From positions 248,001-312,000 of the forward strand of contig NW_017265155.1 of NCBI RefSeq assembly GCF_001638985.1: 64,000 bases of DNA. The letters are read 5' to 3'. The number at the start of each line of letters is the position of its first letter. The stretch's first letter is position 1. Below, piece by piece: positions 36,840-49,885 of the stretch. This stretch comes from Phycomyces blakesleeanus NRRL 1555(-) (Eukaryota; Mucoromycota; Mucoromycetes; Mucorales; Phycomycetaceae). The notes beneath the pieces are model-generated. The model was not told where the DNA came from. It saw only the letters and a list, made by a program, of their open reading frames with translations, and made no database searches. Made by a program: the position numbers and the translations under genes.

Positions 36840-39800
36840 CCTCCTCCTCTTCTTCTTCTTTTGCATCGTCCTCATTCTCATCAATATCCTCAATATCATC
36901 AATATTGTCGTCGTCTTCGTCGTCAACTAGATCCATCAGGTCGTCGTCGTCCTCATCATCTTCATCTTCATCATCATCTTCATCATCATCGTCTGTGCCC
37001 AAATCCAATTCCTCTTCAGATTCATCACTGTCATCGAAACGTCTCTTGACTGAACTTCTTTGTCTTTGGCCACCTTTTTCCTTTTCCGCTTTGACAGGTC
37101 GTACTAATTATCATTGTTATTTATATTTTTTATATATAGAAATAATATTAAGAGAAAAGAAAAAAAAATCATACCAGATTTAGGTTTTGCTGCCTTTTTG
37201 ATAAACTCTTCTTTAGTGGTTCCACTGATCTTTTCAATCCTTTGTTCCAGTTCATCAACCGCAACCTTCAACTCCGGTTTCTGGACTTTCTGGGATCGTC
37301 CCTGTTATTTTTTAAAATTAAATAATCAAGAAAAAATCAAATTTTAAAATTTATTTCGCATGAATCCTTTAAATCTCTGTGTCTCATTTGTTTGTTTGTT
37401 ATGCAGAATTGGAATTGGAATAATAATGCTGATGATGATCTAAATGGGTCGTCTTTGATTTACCTTTGCAACAATCTCTAGGAAACTTCTGTGGACTGCT
37501 TCTTCTTGAAGCTTATCTTGGTAAGCAGGTATGCCTTCAAGTAGCTTTCGGAAGCTTCGGTCTGATTTAAATGGCATGAGGGATAGACAAAAGGCAATGT
37601 CACGCCACACTCGCTTGTCATTGGTATTTAAAAATCGTTGGCAGAGTTTGTCAATGACATTCTCTGCTTGTTTTTCCTTTCAATGATAACAGAAAATTAA
37701 AAAGAAAAAAGTATCCTCGGTCAATTAATGACTGGGAATCATTTGGATCAAATCCAACAAACAAATCATTCATAGACTTACCTTTTCTGTAAACTCAAAT
37801 GAGAAAATAAACTTCATAATCTTGTGGAATGTTTCTTCTTCCACTTTGGGCTCGCTATTGGTCAGATTGCTGATAATGTCAGGAAGGTTATTGTAAATCG
37901 CATTGTCCTTTGTGGCCAGCTCGGTAAAGAATAGTTTGGCAAGGTCGGCAATCCGTTGATCCGAGTCTTCCAGACATTTGGCCATCTCGCTAATCTGACC
38001 TCTTACTTTGACCATTCCATTTAGAATCAAGTGCGTCAGGACCATCACTGCATTTTTCTTAACCAGCCCATCTTCATCGCCAAGCCGGTTGTAGAGAAAT
38101 GAGATGTTTTCGTCAATGAGCGTATTAAAACACACGGCCATGTCACCAAGCGCGATAGCAATGTTGCTACGGATCGTAGGGTCTTTGGACTTCTCAAGAA
38201 TCGTAAACAGAAGCTGGAGGTTCTTTTCGCAAAAGTCTGAGCTCACACACATAAACTTGGCAAGCGCAAGAGTTGCAGTGATTTGAAGTGTACGATCCTT
38301 TGGGGGAGTTTTTTTTGTTATCGATCAATCGCTCAATCACTATATTTTTCTTTTGAATACTTACCGTGTATATCTTATTACGTGCGCAAACCTCGGTAAT
38401 CATTGGCCCAAATCTTGCCAAAAGAGAATTGGATCCAAACAGGATTTCTCTCTCTCGTATGTGCGTAATTGCATCACCAATATCATCCTCAGCAGTTCCA
38501 TTCACTTGTTCAAGCTCTTCTTCAGTGGAAGTGTGTTTCTTTCCTTCCTCGACTACAAAAAAGAAAAAAATACATATTAAATTATATAAATATAAATATA
38601 AATATAAATATTAAAAAGAAAAAGGTACATACCATCCTTTAATGTCTTTTTTCTTTTCCAGGCTGCCTCTACAATTTCCAGATGAACAATTTGTTTCAAT
38701 GCCACGTGACCGACAATAAAAAACAACTGGCTAAGTTCAAATGCACTCTTTTGATCTGGATTGTGCACAGACTGAGTCGTGCCTGTGCCTGTAGTCGAGG
38801 TTGCGGTCGGCTGGGTTGAGCTCATGTCATAGTCAGTATCCATCAAATCACCTAGGATTTCCTCCTCAAAAGGTTTTTGAGTGTCCGATGTGCCCTGATT
38901 ATCATCAAACACACTGATGGTTTTGGTTCTAATCATCTCCGCACAAAGAATGTCCGGATGTTCACCTAGCAGATATATTGTGTTGATAGCCTGCTCAGTA
39001 ACGCTGAACCTAATAGTATGACATGTTATTTTTATGTATAAAAGACAAAATCCTGATTATTTATTGTCGATTTTACCATTCCATGGAGTGGTTAGAGCTT
39101 TCTACCACATCTCTTAATCTTGCAAATATCGCATGGTTCATTGGGAAGCGTACACCTTCATGCACTCCACGACCTTGTAGATGATATATAAGTATACGAT
39201 GGTTTTGAATTGTAGTCATTATTATCTTACCTTTTTCAGTTCGAGTTCCAGCTAATCTTTGAAGTGCAATACAAGTGTATTTTGATAAAGCCAAGTCATC
39301 CTAATACAATAATAATAATAATAACAGCCAAGTTAATTTAATTTAATTTAATTCAATTTAATTTAATTTAATATATATATATATATATATAATATATGAC
39401 TGTGAATAGATCCAACTTACTTTTCCTAAAGGACCCAATCCAATTCGTAGCAGCAAGTCGACCTTTTCTGTAACAATTTCCGTCTTGGCCTTGGCCAGCA
39501 TACCAAGGATGATGATTGCTCCTCGTCTTTGAGCCTTTGGAATATGTCCTTTAACAAAGCCTATAACAAATCAATACATATATAATTAAATTAAATTAAA
39601 TTAAATTAAATTAAATTAATTAAAATCAATTCTTTACGGTATTACTTAATTCATTGCAATACATTACCATAAACACTCCAGAGTCTCTCAATCACATCGT
39701 CTGGAACAGCATCTTCTGCCATAAGATTAGTCAAAAGTTGTTCTAATGAAGTCAGCTCAGCCAGGGTGGTATTGAATGTCAATCTGATCAAGTTCCGTGC

Positions 39801-42800
39801 AATAACATTGATGTTTTCGCGTCTTGTGAGATTTGCGTCCATTTCAAGGTAGATGTTTCTGTAACTCTTCAGAAGTTTCATCTTTACACCCTTGCCCTCA
39901 TCACTGGTATCTTTTGTCCAGATCAAATGAAGCATTCGTTTAATTCCATCCTACAAAAATAATCATAATTACATATTTTATGCATATATAAATCTTGTTT
40001 ATCCGAAATAAACTTACAGCTGCTGGTTTAACCTTGTAATTGTAGCACACTACCAAAAAATCCATGGCTTCCAATACTTCAGCCTTTGTTTTGGATGACA
40101 GCAGCTGTAGAATTGTTGGCATGGCAGTGTGGATTTGCTGAATGAAGCGGATAGCATCCGTGTGGAAGGTCTTCATCAAGATCAACTGTTGCATCTTTTC
40201 TTCAGAAACAAAGACCTTTGGTGCCTGTGCCGGTGTTTCTGCCTGGGTTTGTTCCACTGCAACATCAACATTAACTTGGACCTCAGTTGCGTTTTCTGCG
40301 TTGTCGTTAGTCTCCCCAGCTTGCGGCATTTCAGTGTCCTCGGCATCTGTCGAGATTGGCTGACTCTCCTCTGTTTGCACCGTCGATACTGCTACCTCCA
40401 TTAACGCCATATCAGGTGATTCTACATTCTATTGAAATTTAGATGATAATCGATATATATATATATGTATATATAGATACATACTGCAATTTCAGCCTTC
40501 AATTTCTTCAGTTTTTGTTTCCAATCTTCCAAATCCAGTTCTCCTCCATAAATACTGTATGGATGAGTTGCGATCAACTTTGTCAATACACGAATGGCAT
40601 ATTTTCTCACAGAGCTACTCTTGTCTTCCAAATGGCGAAGAGCAAGGATACCCAGTGTGTGTCGTCTTTTGGGAAATTTTGTGCGCAAACTATGTTTTTT
40701 TTTTAAATAAATAAATAAATTGATCATGGTTATGATGATGATAATAATAGTATTAGTTTCTTGGGTTAGAGAAAAGGAATAAAGGGAATGAATTACATGT
40801 ATATATACAAAACTTACTCTAATAGTTTTAGGTACGTCTGGAGGACCTTTGTTCTACAGAACACAATAGGATCCAACATACGTTCCTCAAGGATATCAAA
40901 GAAACCATTGACTTGATCCACATTTGCTGTATTCTCCTCTGACTGTTGTGATAGATTTACGATAAGATCTCCGAGAATGTCAATGATAGCAGTTCGGATA
41001 GTGTACGACTAAAATAAATAAAGTATTAGGATTTAGTAGCGAATAAATCTGGTCGTTGTTTTTTTTTATATACCTCACTATCCAATTGATGGATCAATAC
41101 ACCAATGTTCTTCAAAATCGTTTTTGGCAATAACTCGGCCAATTTCTGAAGGAACATGGCAAATGTCTTTGCGTTGGGAGAATCTTTGAGTTCTTTCGCG
41201 GCTGTTTCCTTGAATTCTTTGTTACTTATTTCTCGAATGATTTCATCCACCAGCTGCGTGTAGCCTTGTTGCTCCACAAGATAATGAAGGAACTCAGCCA
41301 TGGGTTCTGCCGAATGCTCCCAATACTGCAAATTCTGCATAATGCTCGTTTGAGCGGCTTAAAGAGTTTATCGTGATTATGATTATTAGGATTCATAGAA
41401 TAGCTATATTTACATCTATATCTATATCTCTATCTCTATTTACCGAATGCATGATTGTAATTCTTGATACACATCCCCAGAACTTTGAATACACGCTTCT
41501 TTATCTCATTTGACTTTGCATTGGAAGGGTTTTCAAATATCTGATAAGCAGGTTTGGTAAATAAACTACAGATGATTATTTATATTCGTATTATTATTGA
41601 TATAATTATTTATATAATTATCATTTTTTGTTAGTAATATAGATATATAGATGTATAGATGTATAGATATATGTATGTATGTACCTAATAAATGTGTTTC
41701 TGTCCGGAGTCATGGTCCAAATCTTGGTTAATTTCAATTCAAGCATCCAACCAACAATATCAAAGGCTTTTTGTTTTTGAGTACTCCAATCAAATCGACC
41801 TGAATCGTCAGTGCGTGCCTTTCCTTTCTATAGATCAATTTAACCAAAAGAAGAAGAAGAAAAGAAGTATATATATATATATATATAAAACACAAATAAG
41901 ATAAAACAACAAGGTCATAATAATAATAATAATAATAATATTGTTATCATTATCATTTTTTGTTTTGTTTTTGTTTTATATAAGTCTGATAGTACTTTTA
42001 GATAGATGGTCTATCATACTTTTTCTCTTTCTCTTTACTTCTTTAATATACACATACACAAACACACCTTTGATTTTGTTGAAACATTGGTAGTTTTTTC
42101 TTCAGCAGCTAGAAGAAACCAGTGAACAAGGAATCCATACAATTCAAGGTATCGTCGATGTTCTTGAAATGTTTCTTTTTCATTGTTTTCCAAGCCATCT
42201 GAAGTAGCCTTGACTTCCGCTCTAAAGGCTATTGAAGAAGAAGAAATACCACACACACACACACACATATATATATATACATATATATAATAAAGAAAAG
42301 GTACCGACTAATTAAGCGTTGTTTCAATGATGTTTTTTTTTGGGCTATATAAATTATCCCTACCAGACAAAAGAATGTCTAGCAACCTTGCTAGGATCCG
42401 TTCGTTTACAGTTCCAAAGTTTCTGAATTGTTTATAAAGTGTAAAGAAGATGCACAAAATTCTCTTGTTCTCGTTCTCGTTCTCTCTCTAATCAAGTACA
42501 GAATTGACAAGCTGTCTTTCTACTCAACGTACTTTAAAAAACTTCGAATTTTGTCGTAAACGAGTGGATCAACAATTGCATCAGGTGCTACTTCTATCCT
42601 GTCTGTAATGTCTAAAATTGATTCAAGTAATACTTCAGTCTATAAATTTTTTGATGACCTTTGTGTAATAAGGCGTATTTTTTTTGTCTAAAAAAAAAGC
42701 AGAGAGAAAGAGAGAGAGAGAGAGAAAGAGAGAGAAAAAGAAAGAAAAGGGGATTACCATTGAGGTATCGTGCCAGTTCTTGGTCACTGCGGCCATGTAT

Positions 42801-42887
42801 GACCACCTCGTTGGCAATGTAATAGTTTGTTACAGCATCTTGTTGAAGTCGAAGAAGCTCTTCATGAAGCACAAATTGGCCATTCAT
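36628..42887 (-). CDS. YCS4: condensin complex subunit 1 (CAP-D2/Ycs4/Cnd1)
   Basis: HEAT-repeat subunit of condensin that compacts mitotic chromosomes. About 20 minus-strand exons: 42887-42758, 42639-42533, 42422-42364, 42228-42068, 41827-41685, 41565-41444, 41357-41074, 41008-40818, 40689-40485, 40428-40018, 39950-39668, 39560-39421, 39300-39231, 39173-39077, 39009-38633, 38552-38365, 38297-37782, 37676-37464, 37301-37175 and 37103-36628. From exon 2 on all joins are in phase; exon 1 to 2 does not join in phase with the obvious donor, so a piece there is unresolved. Family landmarks: KIWTMTPDRNTFIS, KRVFKVLGMCIKNYNHAFG, VRKYAIRVLTKLIATHPY, EAMDFLVVCYNY, MLHLIWTKDTSDEG, IRSNIAIALGDMAVCFNTL and LFFTELATKDNAIYNNLPD. 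Total about 1430 residues, near the usual 1150-1400. The C-terminus is a long Asp/Glu tail split by a Lys/Ala/Pro/Ser tract, where basic residues are expected in such tails. Confidence 0.95.
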
Positions 42888-44483
42888 TTCTGCTCTTTGT
42901 TTTTACTTCTTTATTTTGGAAAGCGGAAAGCTCATAAAATAACCTGAATCTTGAAGCTCGTGTAAACCCCGCTAGCTTACCTGCGCGTGAGAGGACGTGT
43001 TTCGTGATTGAGCGGTCACAGATTGATACGAAGTAGTAGTAAGGACCTGGGAAAAATTTAAAAGGTGAAGCATTTCCTGATGGGACACGACATTTTTTCA
43101 TTTATTTTTTAAGCTTGTTATAATTAATATTTGATCCCTAACAATCAACAATATCGTGTATGTATGCACAGCAGTAATTTAGTACCATATACCTAATGAT
43201 ATTCAAAGTAAAAAAAAAAAAAAAAAAAAACTAGGACACGGATGTCTATCTTACCGTAAATATTGTAGTTAAAGCTATCTTTTTTCTTCTTCTTAAAGTA
43301 GAGTAATGTAATACCAAGATTAAAAAGAAGAAAAGGATAAAGAATGTGAAAAATGATCCTTAAAAATCTGAAGCTTTTGGTTCAAATAGAGCAGTGATAG
43401 AAATATAGGCATATTAACCAAATAATCTCTTTTTCTTTATTCGATACCTTGTATATTCACTTGAATATACATAGTAATATATCCTGTTGCTAATTCTGAT
43501 AGGCGCTTTATACTGTCATCAATTCATGCTTTCACTGGGATACCATGTGTACTATTGGTAGAATAGATCGATTTATATAACTTTATTTACTTCTCTATTA
43601 CTTTTGAGGTTGTATTTATGCACAACCATGCTCTCTTTCAGTGAGTACTGAATTGAACCATTGTTTCTACAATTAGATATTTACTCGTTAGAGTCATCGT
43701 TAGCCTCATTAGAGCTTAATTGGTATAAGCCTGGGCGTTATTCTATAGTCTCTTTATATAATATCAATGGTTTTATAAATACATACCAAATAACTTTTTG
43801 TATACGTTCTGTTTAAGTACGATAGGAGATATTACTTTTGTGTTCAATTCGTTACACTTTTTCTGTATTTCATTCAAACACACACACACACATATATATG
43901 TATATATATTATCTTTCTTCTTTCTCTCTTTCTGTCTCTATTTCCATTTTATATGTATATATAGTATTTCTGGAGAGACGCCTTATTTTTTATTTTAAAA
44001 AATAATACTTCTTTACGTATAAGAAAACCATTAATCTATTTTACCATTATAGACACTCGCTCTTTCTCTCTCATTCCAATGCGTGTCATTCGCAAGGTCT
44101 GTCTTGATTAGCCAAATTCAGTAATATATACTTCGCATCATTGACATTCTCAAAAATCGTTTCGATTGTATCAACAAAAAACACGTTATACAATCAAACA
44201 CGGGGATTGACACGTTTATAATAAAAGAAATATTATATTATATTAATCTTCAGATTTATTTAACTAGATTAATTTTTCTTATAAGTGTGTCTGTCCTAAT
44301 TACAACATTAACCTCTTCAATCAAGTAAAAAAAAAAGTTTAAACGCGTATTTTTTCATTAGAGTCAACAACAGTTTAAAAATCATTTTATTTATTTATTT
44401 ATTAAATATATACATAAAGAAGCTAGTTTATTTTATATGATTTCACTTAATGTTTTTTTTACTAATGTAAAAAAATAAAAAGC
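42888..44483. other. 1.6-kb AT-rich region upstream of condensin gene
   Basis: Holds the condensin promoter next to 42888. No gene beyond it. A 22-A run is near 43208-43230; CA/TA runs lie at 43875-43910. The 42862-43101 minus frame overlaps the start region but has no recognised similarity; whether it carries an extra 5' exon is unclear. Confidence 0.45.
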
Positions 44484-44792
44484 ATGACACCAAGTTCTTT
44501 GTCCCCGCATTACGCGGCTCAATCTCCCTCAGGACGTAAACCTGACTTGGTAGCGAAGGAGGTGTGGGAATGGTGTTAATCCGTGGCGTAAGACAACAAC
44601 CGGGTTCATCCCAACTGCCCTATCTCATCACTGAGAAGGGCCTGCGAACGTACCAGAGAAACCTACCACAAAGTAGCAGGGTCCAGCGTGTTCGACTACC
44701 AAGCAACACCGTCAGTTCCAAAGAGCTTCGAACAAGGATTTCATGAAGAGTCGGCAGTAAACTCCACTTCCTCCCCGTCCTCCACTCAATAA
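44484..44792 (+). pseudogene. GC-richer coding-like block, probable decayed gene or element
   Basis: A block with clearly higher GC than the surrounding DNA. One frame from an ATG at 44484 to a TAA at 44790 is interrupted only by two stops four codons apart (44577 and 44589). Both parts look like protein: SPSGRKPDLVAKEVWEWC before the stops, and after them SLRRACERTRETYHKVAG, then FDYQATPSVPKSFEQGF. A second open frame overlaps it (44564-44746). No family is recognised. It may be an exon pair with a tiny intron, a decayed gene or a transposon fragment. Confidence 0.35.
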
Positions 44793-46698
44793 ACTTTCAT
44801 GATGCTAACTCGGCGGCAGCTTTTTTTAAACATTGCTCGTCGCCATTGTTTCAGAAATTATACAATTAAATTCACAATTCAGAACAATGTTGATCTGCGC
44901 CTCTAAGAATTAACTAAGAAGCTAGAGACGACGCACTTCCACTTTTTCCTGCACAGAATGGAAAAAGAATGTCTCCCAATCGACCCATAGGTAGCGCGTC
45001 AAACTCAACTACAGGCAATCAGGGGGTACCCGTCTCCAGAGTATAAAAAAAGCTAAAGAGAAGAAAACCGTGTCGGTTGAATGGGCTTTATTTTGATATA
45101 CCCGCAGTCTGCGACTAAAGTTTGGGACTGCGCTTTTTTTTGCCAGGGGTGTTTTTTGCCTCCCACGTCAGAGCAGTGACATAGTTCTATACTCTTTTTT
45201 AGTAGGATTGTGTAACTGTTCTATGACAGTAGTAATGACAAGTAAAATTTGATCAAACAAATATTGCAAAGTGAAGTAAATCAAAGCAAATAAGCAAAGA
45301 AGTAAAAAGAGTAAGGAAGAGTTTAGTTTTTATCGGTGTAGTAATAACTCTTAAAGTGGAGTACAAGTTTCTATAACGGCGATTCGTAGGTTACTCTAAA
45401 CTGGTCTGTGCACTTCTTGTTAAAAAGGGTAAAAGAAAGTTTTCTTCTTCTTTTGCTTTTACAAGTAGACACAAAAGCAATCCAAAAGCTACTAAAAAAT
45501 AAACCAATATACATATTTTAAAGCAATATTTAAGCAAAAGTAAAATACAGAAAAGAAAGCAAAAAGTAAACATGTATATTAACGAAATCTCGTCACAATA
45601 CCATAGGAGGCGGAATGCCGAATCCCTAGTTGAGTTTTATTGATATGAGGTTATACTGTTAAGTGAAGTGTCAAGATGATTTCTCAAGGAAAGGAGTGAT
45701 TCCCGTAAGATTATTAAGGAATAGTAGTGCAAAGCATAACAGACGTTCCCAAAATTTACTTTTTAAGATATTTAGATACTAATAGTGTTTTTATATATAA
45801 ATGAGTGAAAAAGAAAAGCAATTAGTAAATAGACACTACTGAAGTGATCGAGCTTTATCCTTTTGTTAGGGAATGTGACTGGAACCAGCAGTACAGCTAT
45901 CCTAGACTATGTAATATGAATAAAATATTCCGGATAAAAATATGTTTTAAATAAAAAGGTATCAAAAATAGTAATGATTTTTTTTTATATTTTTCTCTAT
46001 TAAATAATAAAGTTTCTTCTTTTTCTAATTAGTCCATACTTTTAGTGCTAAATAAAATCCCAGAGTCTTCAATTTTGAACATTAAAAAGATCTTTGAAAA
46101 TTCATACATACCTATCATTATTTGCACTATATAAAGAATGACAAAGCTTGATCATATCAGGCTCTTGATGTTTTAGATAAGTCTCTAATAATTATTGAAT
46201 TCTTTAAACGAAATTTCCGATACAAGAAATATATTTTTTAAGGCATGTCAGAAATGATATCCTTACAGGAAATAGGAAACACAGAACCTATATGAACTCG
46301 ACTTTACTTAGACTAATCACTACAAAAAGAGCTGAGAGAAGGGGTGAAAATAACACCTTTTATATTTGTAAATAAAGAGTTGACAGTATAGAAATATATA
46401 TATGAAGCTTAGCTTTTATTTGTAAAAATCAATTGTTTGATCTATCACTGTGGTAATATACATGTATATGTAATGTCGGATTTGTCCTAGCCCAGAATTA
46501 TTATAATAAAACGATACGCAGTTTTAGAAACGACCTTATACTTTCTTTAATTTTATTATTCTTCTTTACATGTGCTTGTTTCTTTTTGTGTTTTTTTGTG
46601 CATTTTTATTTCTTTTGTCTTTTTCTTTTCTTTTTCTTTTTCTTTTTTCTTTAAAAAAAAGTATTCCTATTTGTCTTGTTTATGCGGATGCTGTTTAG
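44793..46698. other. 1.9-kb region downstream of TAF5, no gene seen
   Basis: The first 350 bases keep a higher GC content, then the sequence returns to AT-rich. No coding frame. A short hairpin followed by eight T lies at 45103-45141 (separate entry). Confidence 0.45.
45103..45141 (+). other. hairpin followed by T8 run
   Basis: A 7-bp stem (CGCAGTC at 45103-45109 pairing with GACTGCG at 45126-45132) with a 16-base loop, then eight T at 45134-45141. A T-run is a possible RNA polymerase III stop, and a TATA-like tataaaaaaa lies about 65 bases upstream, but no internal A/B boxes are clear. Assigning an RNA gene would be speculation. Confidence 0.3.
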
Positions 46699-49694
46699 TT
46701 AACTATCAATACTAGGTGAAGAGAATGCTCCAGATACTAGGCAAAGATTACGGTTGGTAAACTGGACATCATAGATGGGAGTGTTCTTTGTGGGAAACAC
46801 GCCAAGATGATCACTACTATAAAATCCAAAAGTCATTCTGCTTCAATACACTCGTTTGACACACTTTTTATTTATTTTATTTAAAAAAAAAAAGAAAAAA
46901 GAAAACGTACCTCTCAGCTACACCCTTTCTTCGTTTCTCGTCTTCCTTTGATTTGTCCTTAGAACTGTCCTTCTTATCTTTTGACTTGCCATTTCTTTCA
47001 TCGTTTCTAGCGGATTCATCTACTCGTATCCGCTTACTATCTGTCCTCTCGGCTCCTGCTACCAGGGATGATGAAATTGTGTGTGTATCCTTGTTGACAT
47101 CCCACACGCGGACAGTTCCGTCAGATCCACCAGACACAAGTACATTACTATCAGCACTGAAATCAAGTGAATATATAAATCCGGTGTGTCCAGTCATCTT
47201 CTTGAGTTGTCTTCCGGATCCTAAATCCCATAGCATGATAGATTTATCTTCACCTATAATATTCTGTCAGTTACCAACTTAGTCCTATTTCATTATCGAA
47301 ACATATATTTTTACCAGCAGATGCCATAAGACGACCGTTGGGAGAAACAGCCACAGTTTTGATTGCTCCAGTGTGTCCAGTAAATACACGGACACACGTT
47401 CCTCTCTGAACATCCCACAAACGAGCAGTACGATCACTCGAGCCTGTCACTAAATATTTAGAGTTCGGATGGAATTTGACGGTCTAAGTATAGTATAAAT
47501 AAAGGTTAATATAAATTAAAAGAAAACATATTAAATGGTATATGATTATTATTACTATTATTATTATTGAACAATATACTTACGTCTACGTCTGAAAGAT
47601 GCCCAGCAAAAATTCTAAGAGGGTGTATCTGGTCACAGCTCCATAACCTTGCCGTCCTATCGTGAGAAGCAGTAGCAAAATAGAAACCAAAGGGTCCAAA
47701 ATCAACATCCCAAATAGGGTAGTTGTGTCCCTTGTAGCAAACCAGATTTGTAAATGTCTGGGTACTCCACAGACGAGCTATATTAAATAGTATTTTAGAT
47801 ATATACTATTTAAGCAAACTCTCGACTATCTTACCAGTCTTATCCTCAGAACAAGAAATCAGGTACTTGTTGTCATGACTAAAACTCAGGCCATACACTG
47901 GACCTGAGTGACCCACCAAGCGTTTGTAATCTGATCCGTGGCGCTCCTTCTGTCGATTGAGGTCCGCATCTAGAGAGTAAATCATTTAGATCTCTTCCGT
48001 GGTAATGTCTACACCATCATTACAGTCATTGACATGGGCCGGGTTTAATGTGTTTCGAAGACTTCGGAGCTTCTCGCCTTTGAGACTCCAGATCTTGATG
48101 TACGATTCTGAGAATCCACCGGCAAGGAGACTGGCATCCTTTGTTGCTGTAACACAGTTCAGACTAGAAGTTCACCATCACATCAGAACTCACAACATCA
48201 AAACATATCGTATATTCATGCTACTCTTATGCTACCTGTCGTGTGTATTGTGGAATGTATAGCAGCATATGCTAGGTAGTGATGTACTCCCAAGAGTGAT
48301 ACGCTTGCCGAGATCCTTTAATGAGTCGATCTCTGCCTGAATATCAGTTCCTCGACTATACCGTAAATACATACACAAATAAGCACAAAACAAACCAAAA
48401 AAAAAATCAAGACTAAAACAAAAAAAAATACACAGAATATTTCGTTCTCGGACTTACTATGGTGGAACAGGAATGTCTCCAAAAGCAGGTCCGTCTGTCA
48501 TAGATTCTTGTTTTACCCGTTTGAATGTTTCTAACAACGAAGGTACAGGATCTCCATTGGTAATCTACAATGTCAATAGGCCACATAAGCTTATTATTGC
48601 TTAACTAACATGAATAATTACATTCTCTCCATTTTCGTCCTTTCTCGCACTGTCCCTCTCTTTTAACGCTTGTTCGATTTCTTCCTTAAATGATGGGTCC
48701 ATCTGCGGTTGTCCAAGTTGAATGCTTTGGTGATTGAATGCCTCAATCTGTTGCGAGTCGTGCCCAGTAATGCCAATAACATCGTCCATTTCCAATCCGC
48801 CCGCGGATTTCAAGAGTTTGCCATGAACCACTAGAGTTTGGTGAGTACGCTAAGTTTTTTTTCTTAATATATATATATATATATATATATGCTAGCTAAG
48901 ATTACCTTGAATATTCAAATATTGGTTCACAATGCGAAGCAACAGCATAAACTTGTTGTCCTGAAGATAATTCAAGAATAGCTCGAATGGAACACTAGAC
49001 ATACGCAGATTATACTTGTTGTTTCTGTACATCTGTGCTAATTCATTCTCTCGAACATGTTGTGGATCTGTAATGGTCGCAAGTCTATTCAAATCGGGAG
49101 TGTGTAGCTCTACATGATCGTCTTTATAGGTTTCCATAAAATATTTGGCTATTGAACGGTTATAATAGTAACGAATAAAAAAATTAATATATATATATAT
49201 ATTAATCAACATTCACATATTTCTTACCTTGCTCAGGAAGATTCTTACTGACCAGATCAAGATGAGCATGAACAAAAATAGGGAAGAGAACGGATCGTAA
49301 TTCAGGCTAGTAGTCAAAATTGTATAAGAAATCTACTCAATCGCGCACTCGAGATCACTGCACCTTGTACCAATCCAGGGAATTTTCAATCCATTCTCGT
49401 AAGCTCTTGTAGCTCACATTGTAAGCATCTGGATCGCCCTGTTCAGCATCCTTATACTTCAGTACATGGCTCGGTACAGACTTTGTGTCAGCTGGAGGAG
49501 TGAATTCTTGGGACATTTCCTCAAGACTTTGGGTGTTTCCGCCCGATTCGCGCAAAAAAATAGCTTCTGTTGCTTTGTATCCTTTCTTTTGGAGGTAAGA
49601 AGCGACGATCTTATCGAGGTCAGCCTGCGATGGCAGATTAGCAAGTGAAGCGGCAGCTGCTTGCTGTTGTACATTGCTACTCTGCTGTTGCTGC

Positions 49695-49732
<38 letters not shown>

Positions 49733-49885
49733 GTGATGGTGCTGTTGCTGTTGCTGGTGTTGTTGTTGCTGTTGCTGTTGGTGATGCTGTTGTTGCTGGT
49801 GCTGCTGCTGCTGAATGAGCTCAGGGACGGTTCCAGAAGGACCCACTGCAGGCGTAATCTGTTGTTGCGCAGGTGAGTTAGACAT
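46699..49885 (-). CDS. TAF5: TFIID/SAGA subunit TAF5
   Basis: WD40 scaffold subunit of TFIID (and SAGA in fungi). Twelve exons (49885-49364, 49306-49228, 49148-48906, 48830-48622, 48564-48458, 48355-48236, 48163-48015, 47969-47835, 47777-47584, 47483-47315, 47253-46911, 46816-46699) give an in-frame 795-residue protein. Domains: Gln/His tract (residues about 25-70), LisH motif ([20 protein letters not shown]), the TAF5 NTD2 domain ([37 protein letters not shown]), then [18 protein letters not shown] leading into six or so WD repeats ([54 protein letters not shown]), a charged Lys/Asp/Ser loop in the last repeat, and the conserved C-terminus [20 protein letters not shown]. The intron at 48014-47970 is only about 45 nt. 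Confidence 0.95.
49675..49812 (-). repeat. CAG/CAA (polyglutamine-histidine) repeat inside TAF5
   Basis: Mixed CAG, CAA and CAC/CAT codons code a Gln/His run of about 45 residues at the TAF5 N-terminus. The plus strand shows it as CTG/TTG units. The interruption by CAA and His codons is typical of an old, partly stabilised repeat. Confidence 0.9.

Noticed and set aside
36758..37183. Plus-strand Ser-rich frame over the condensin gene
   Set aside because: It is the antisense of the Asp/Glu tail of condensin subunit 1, whose exons and family match are clear on the minus strand.
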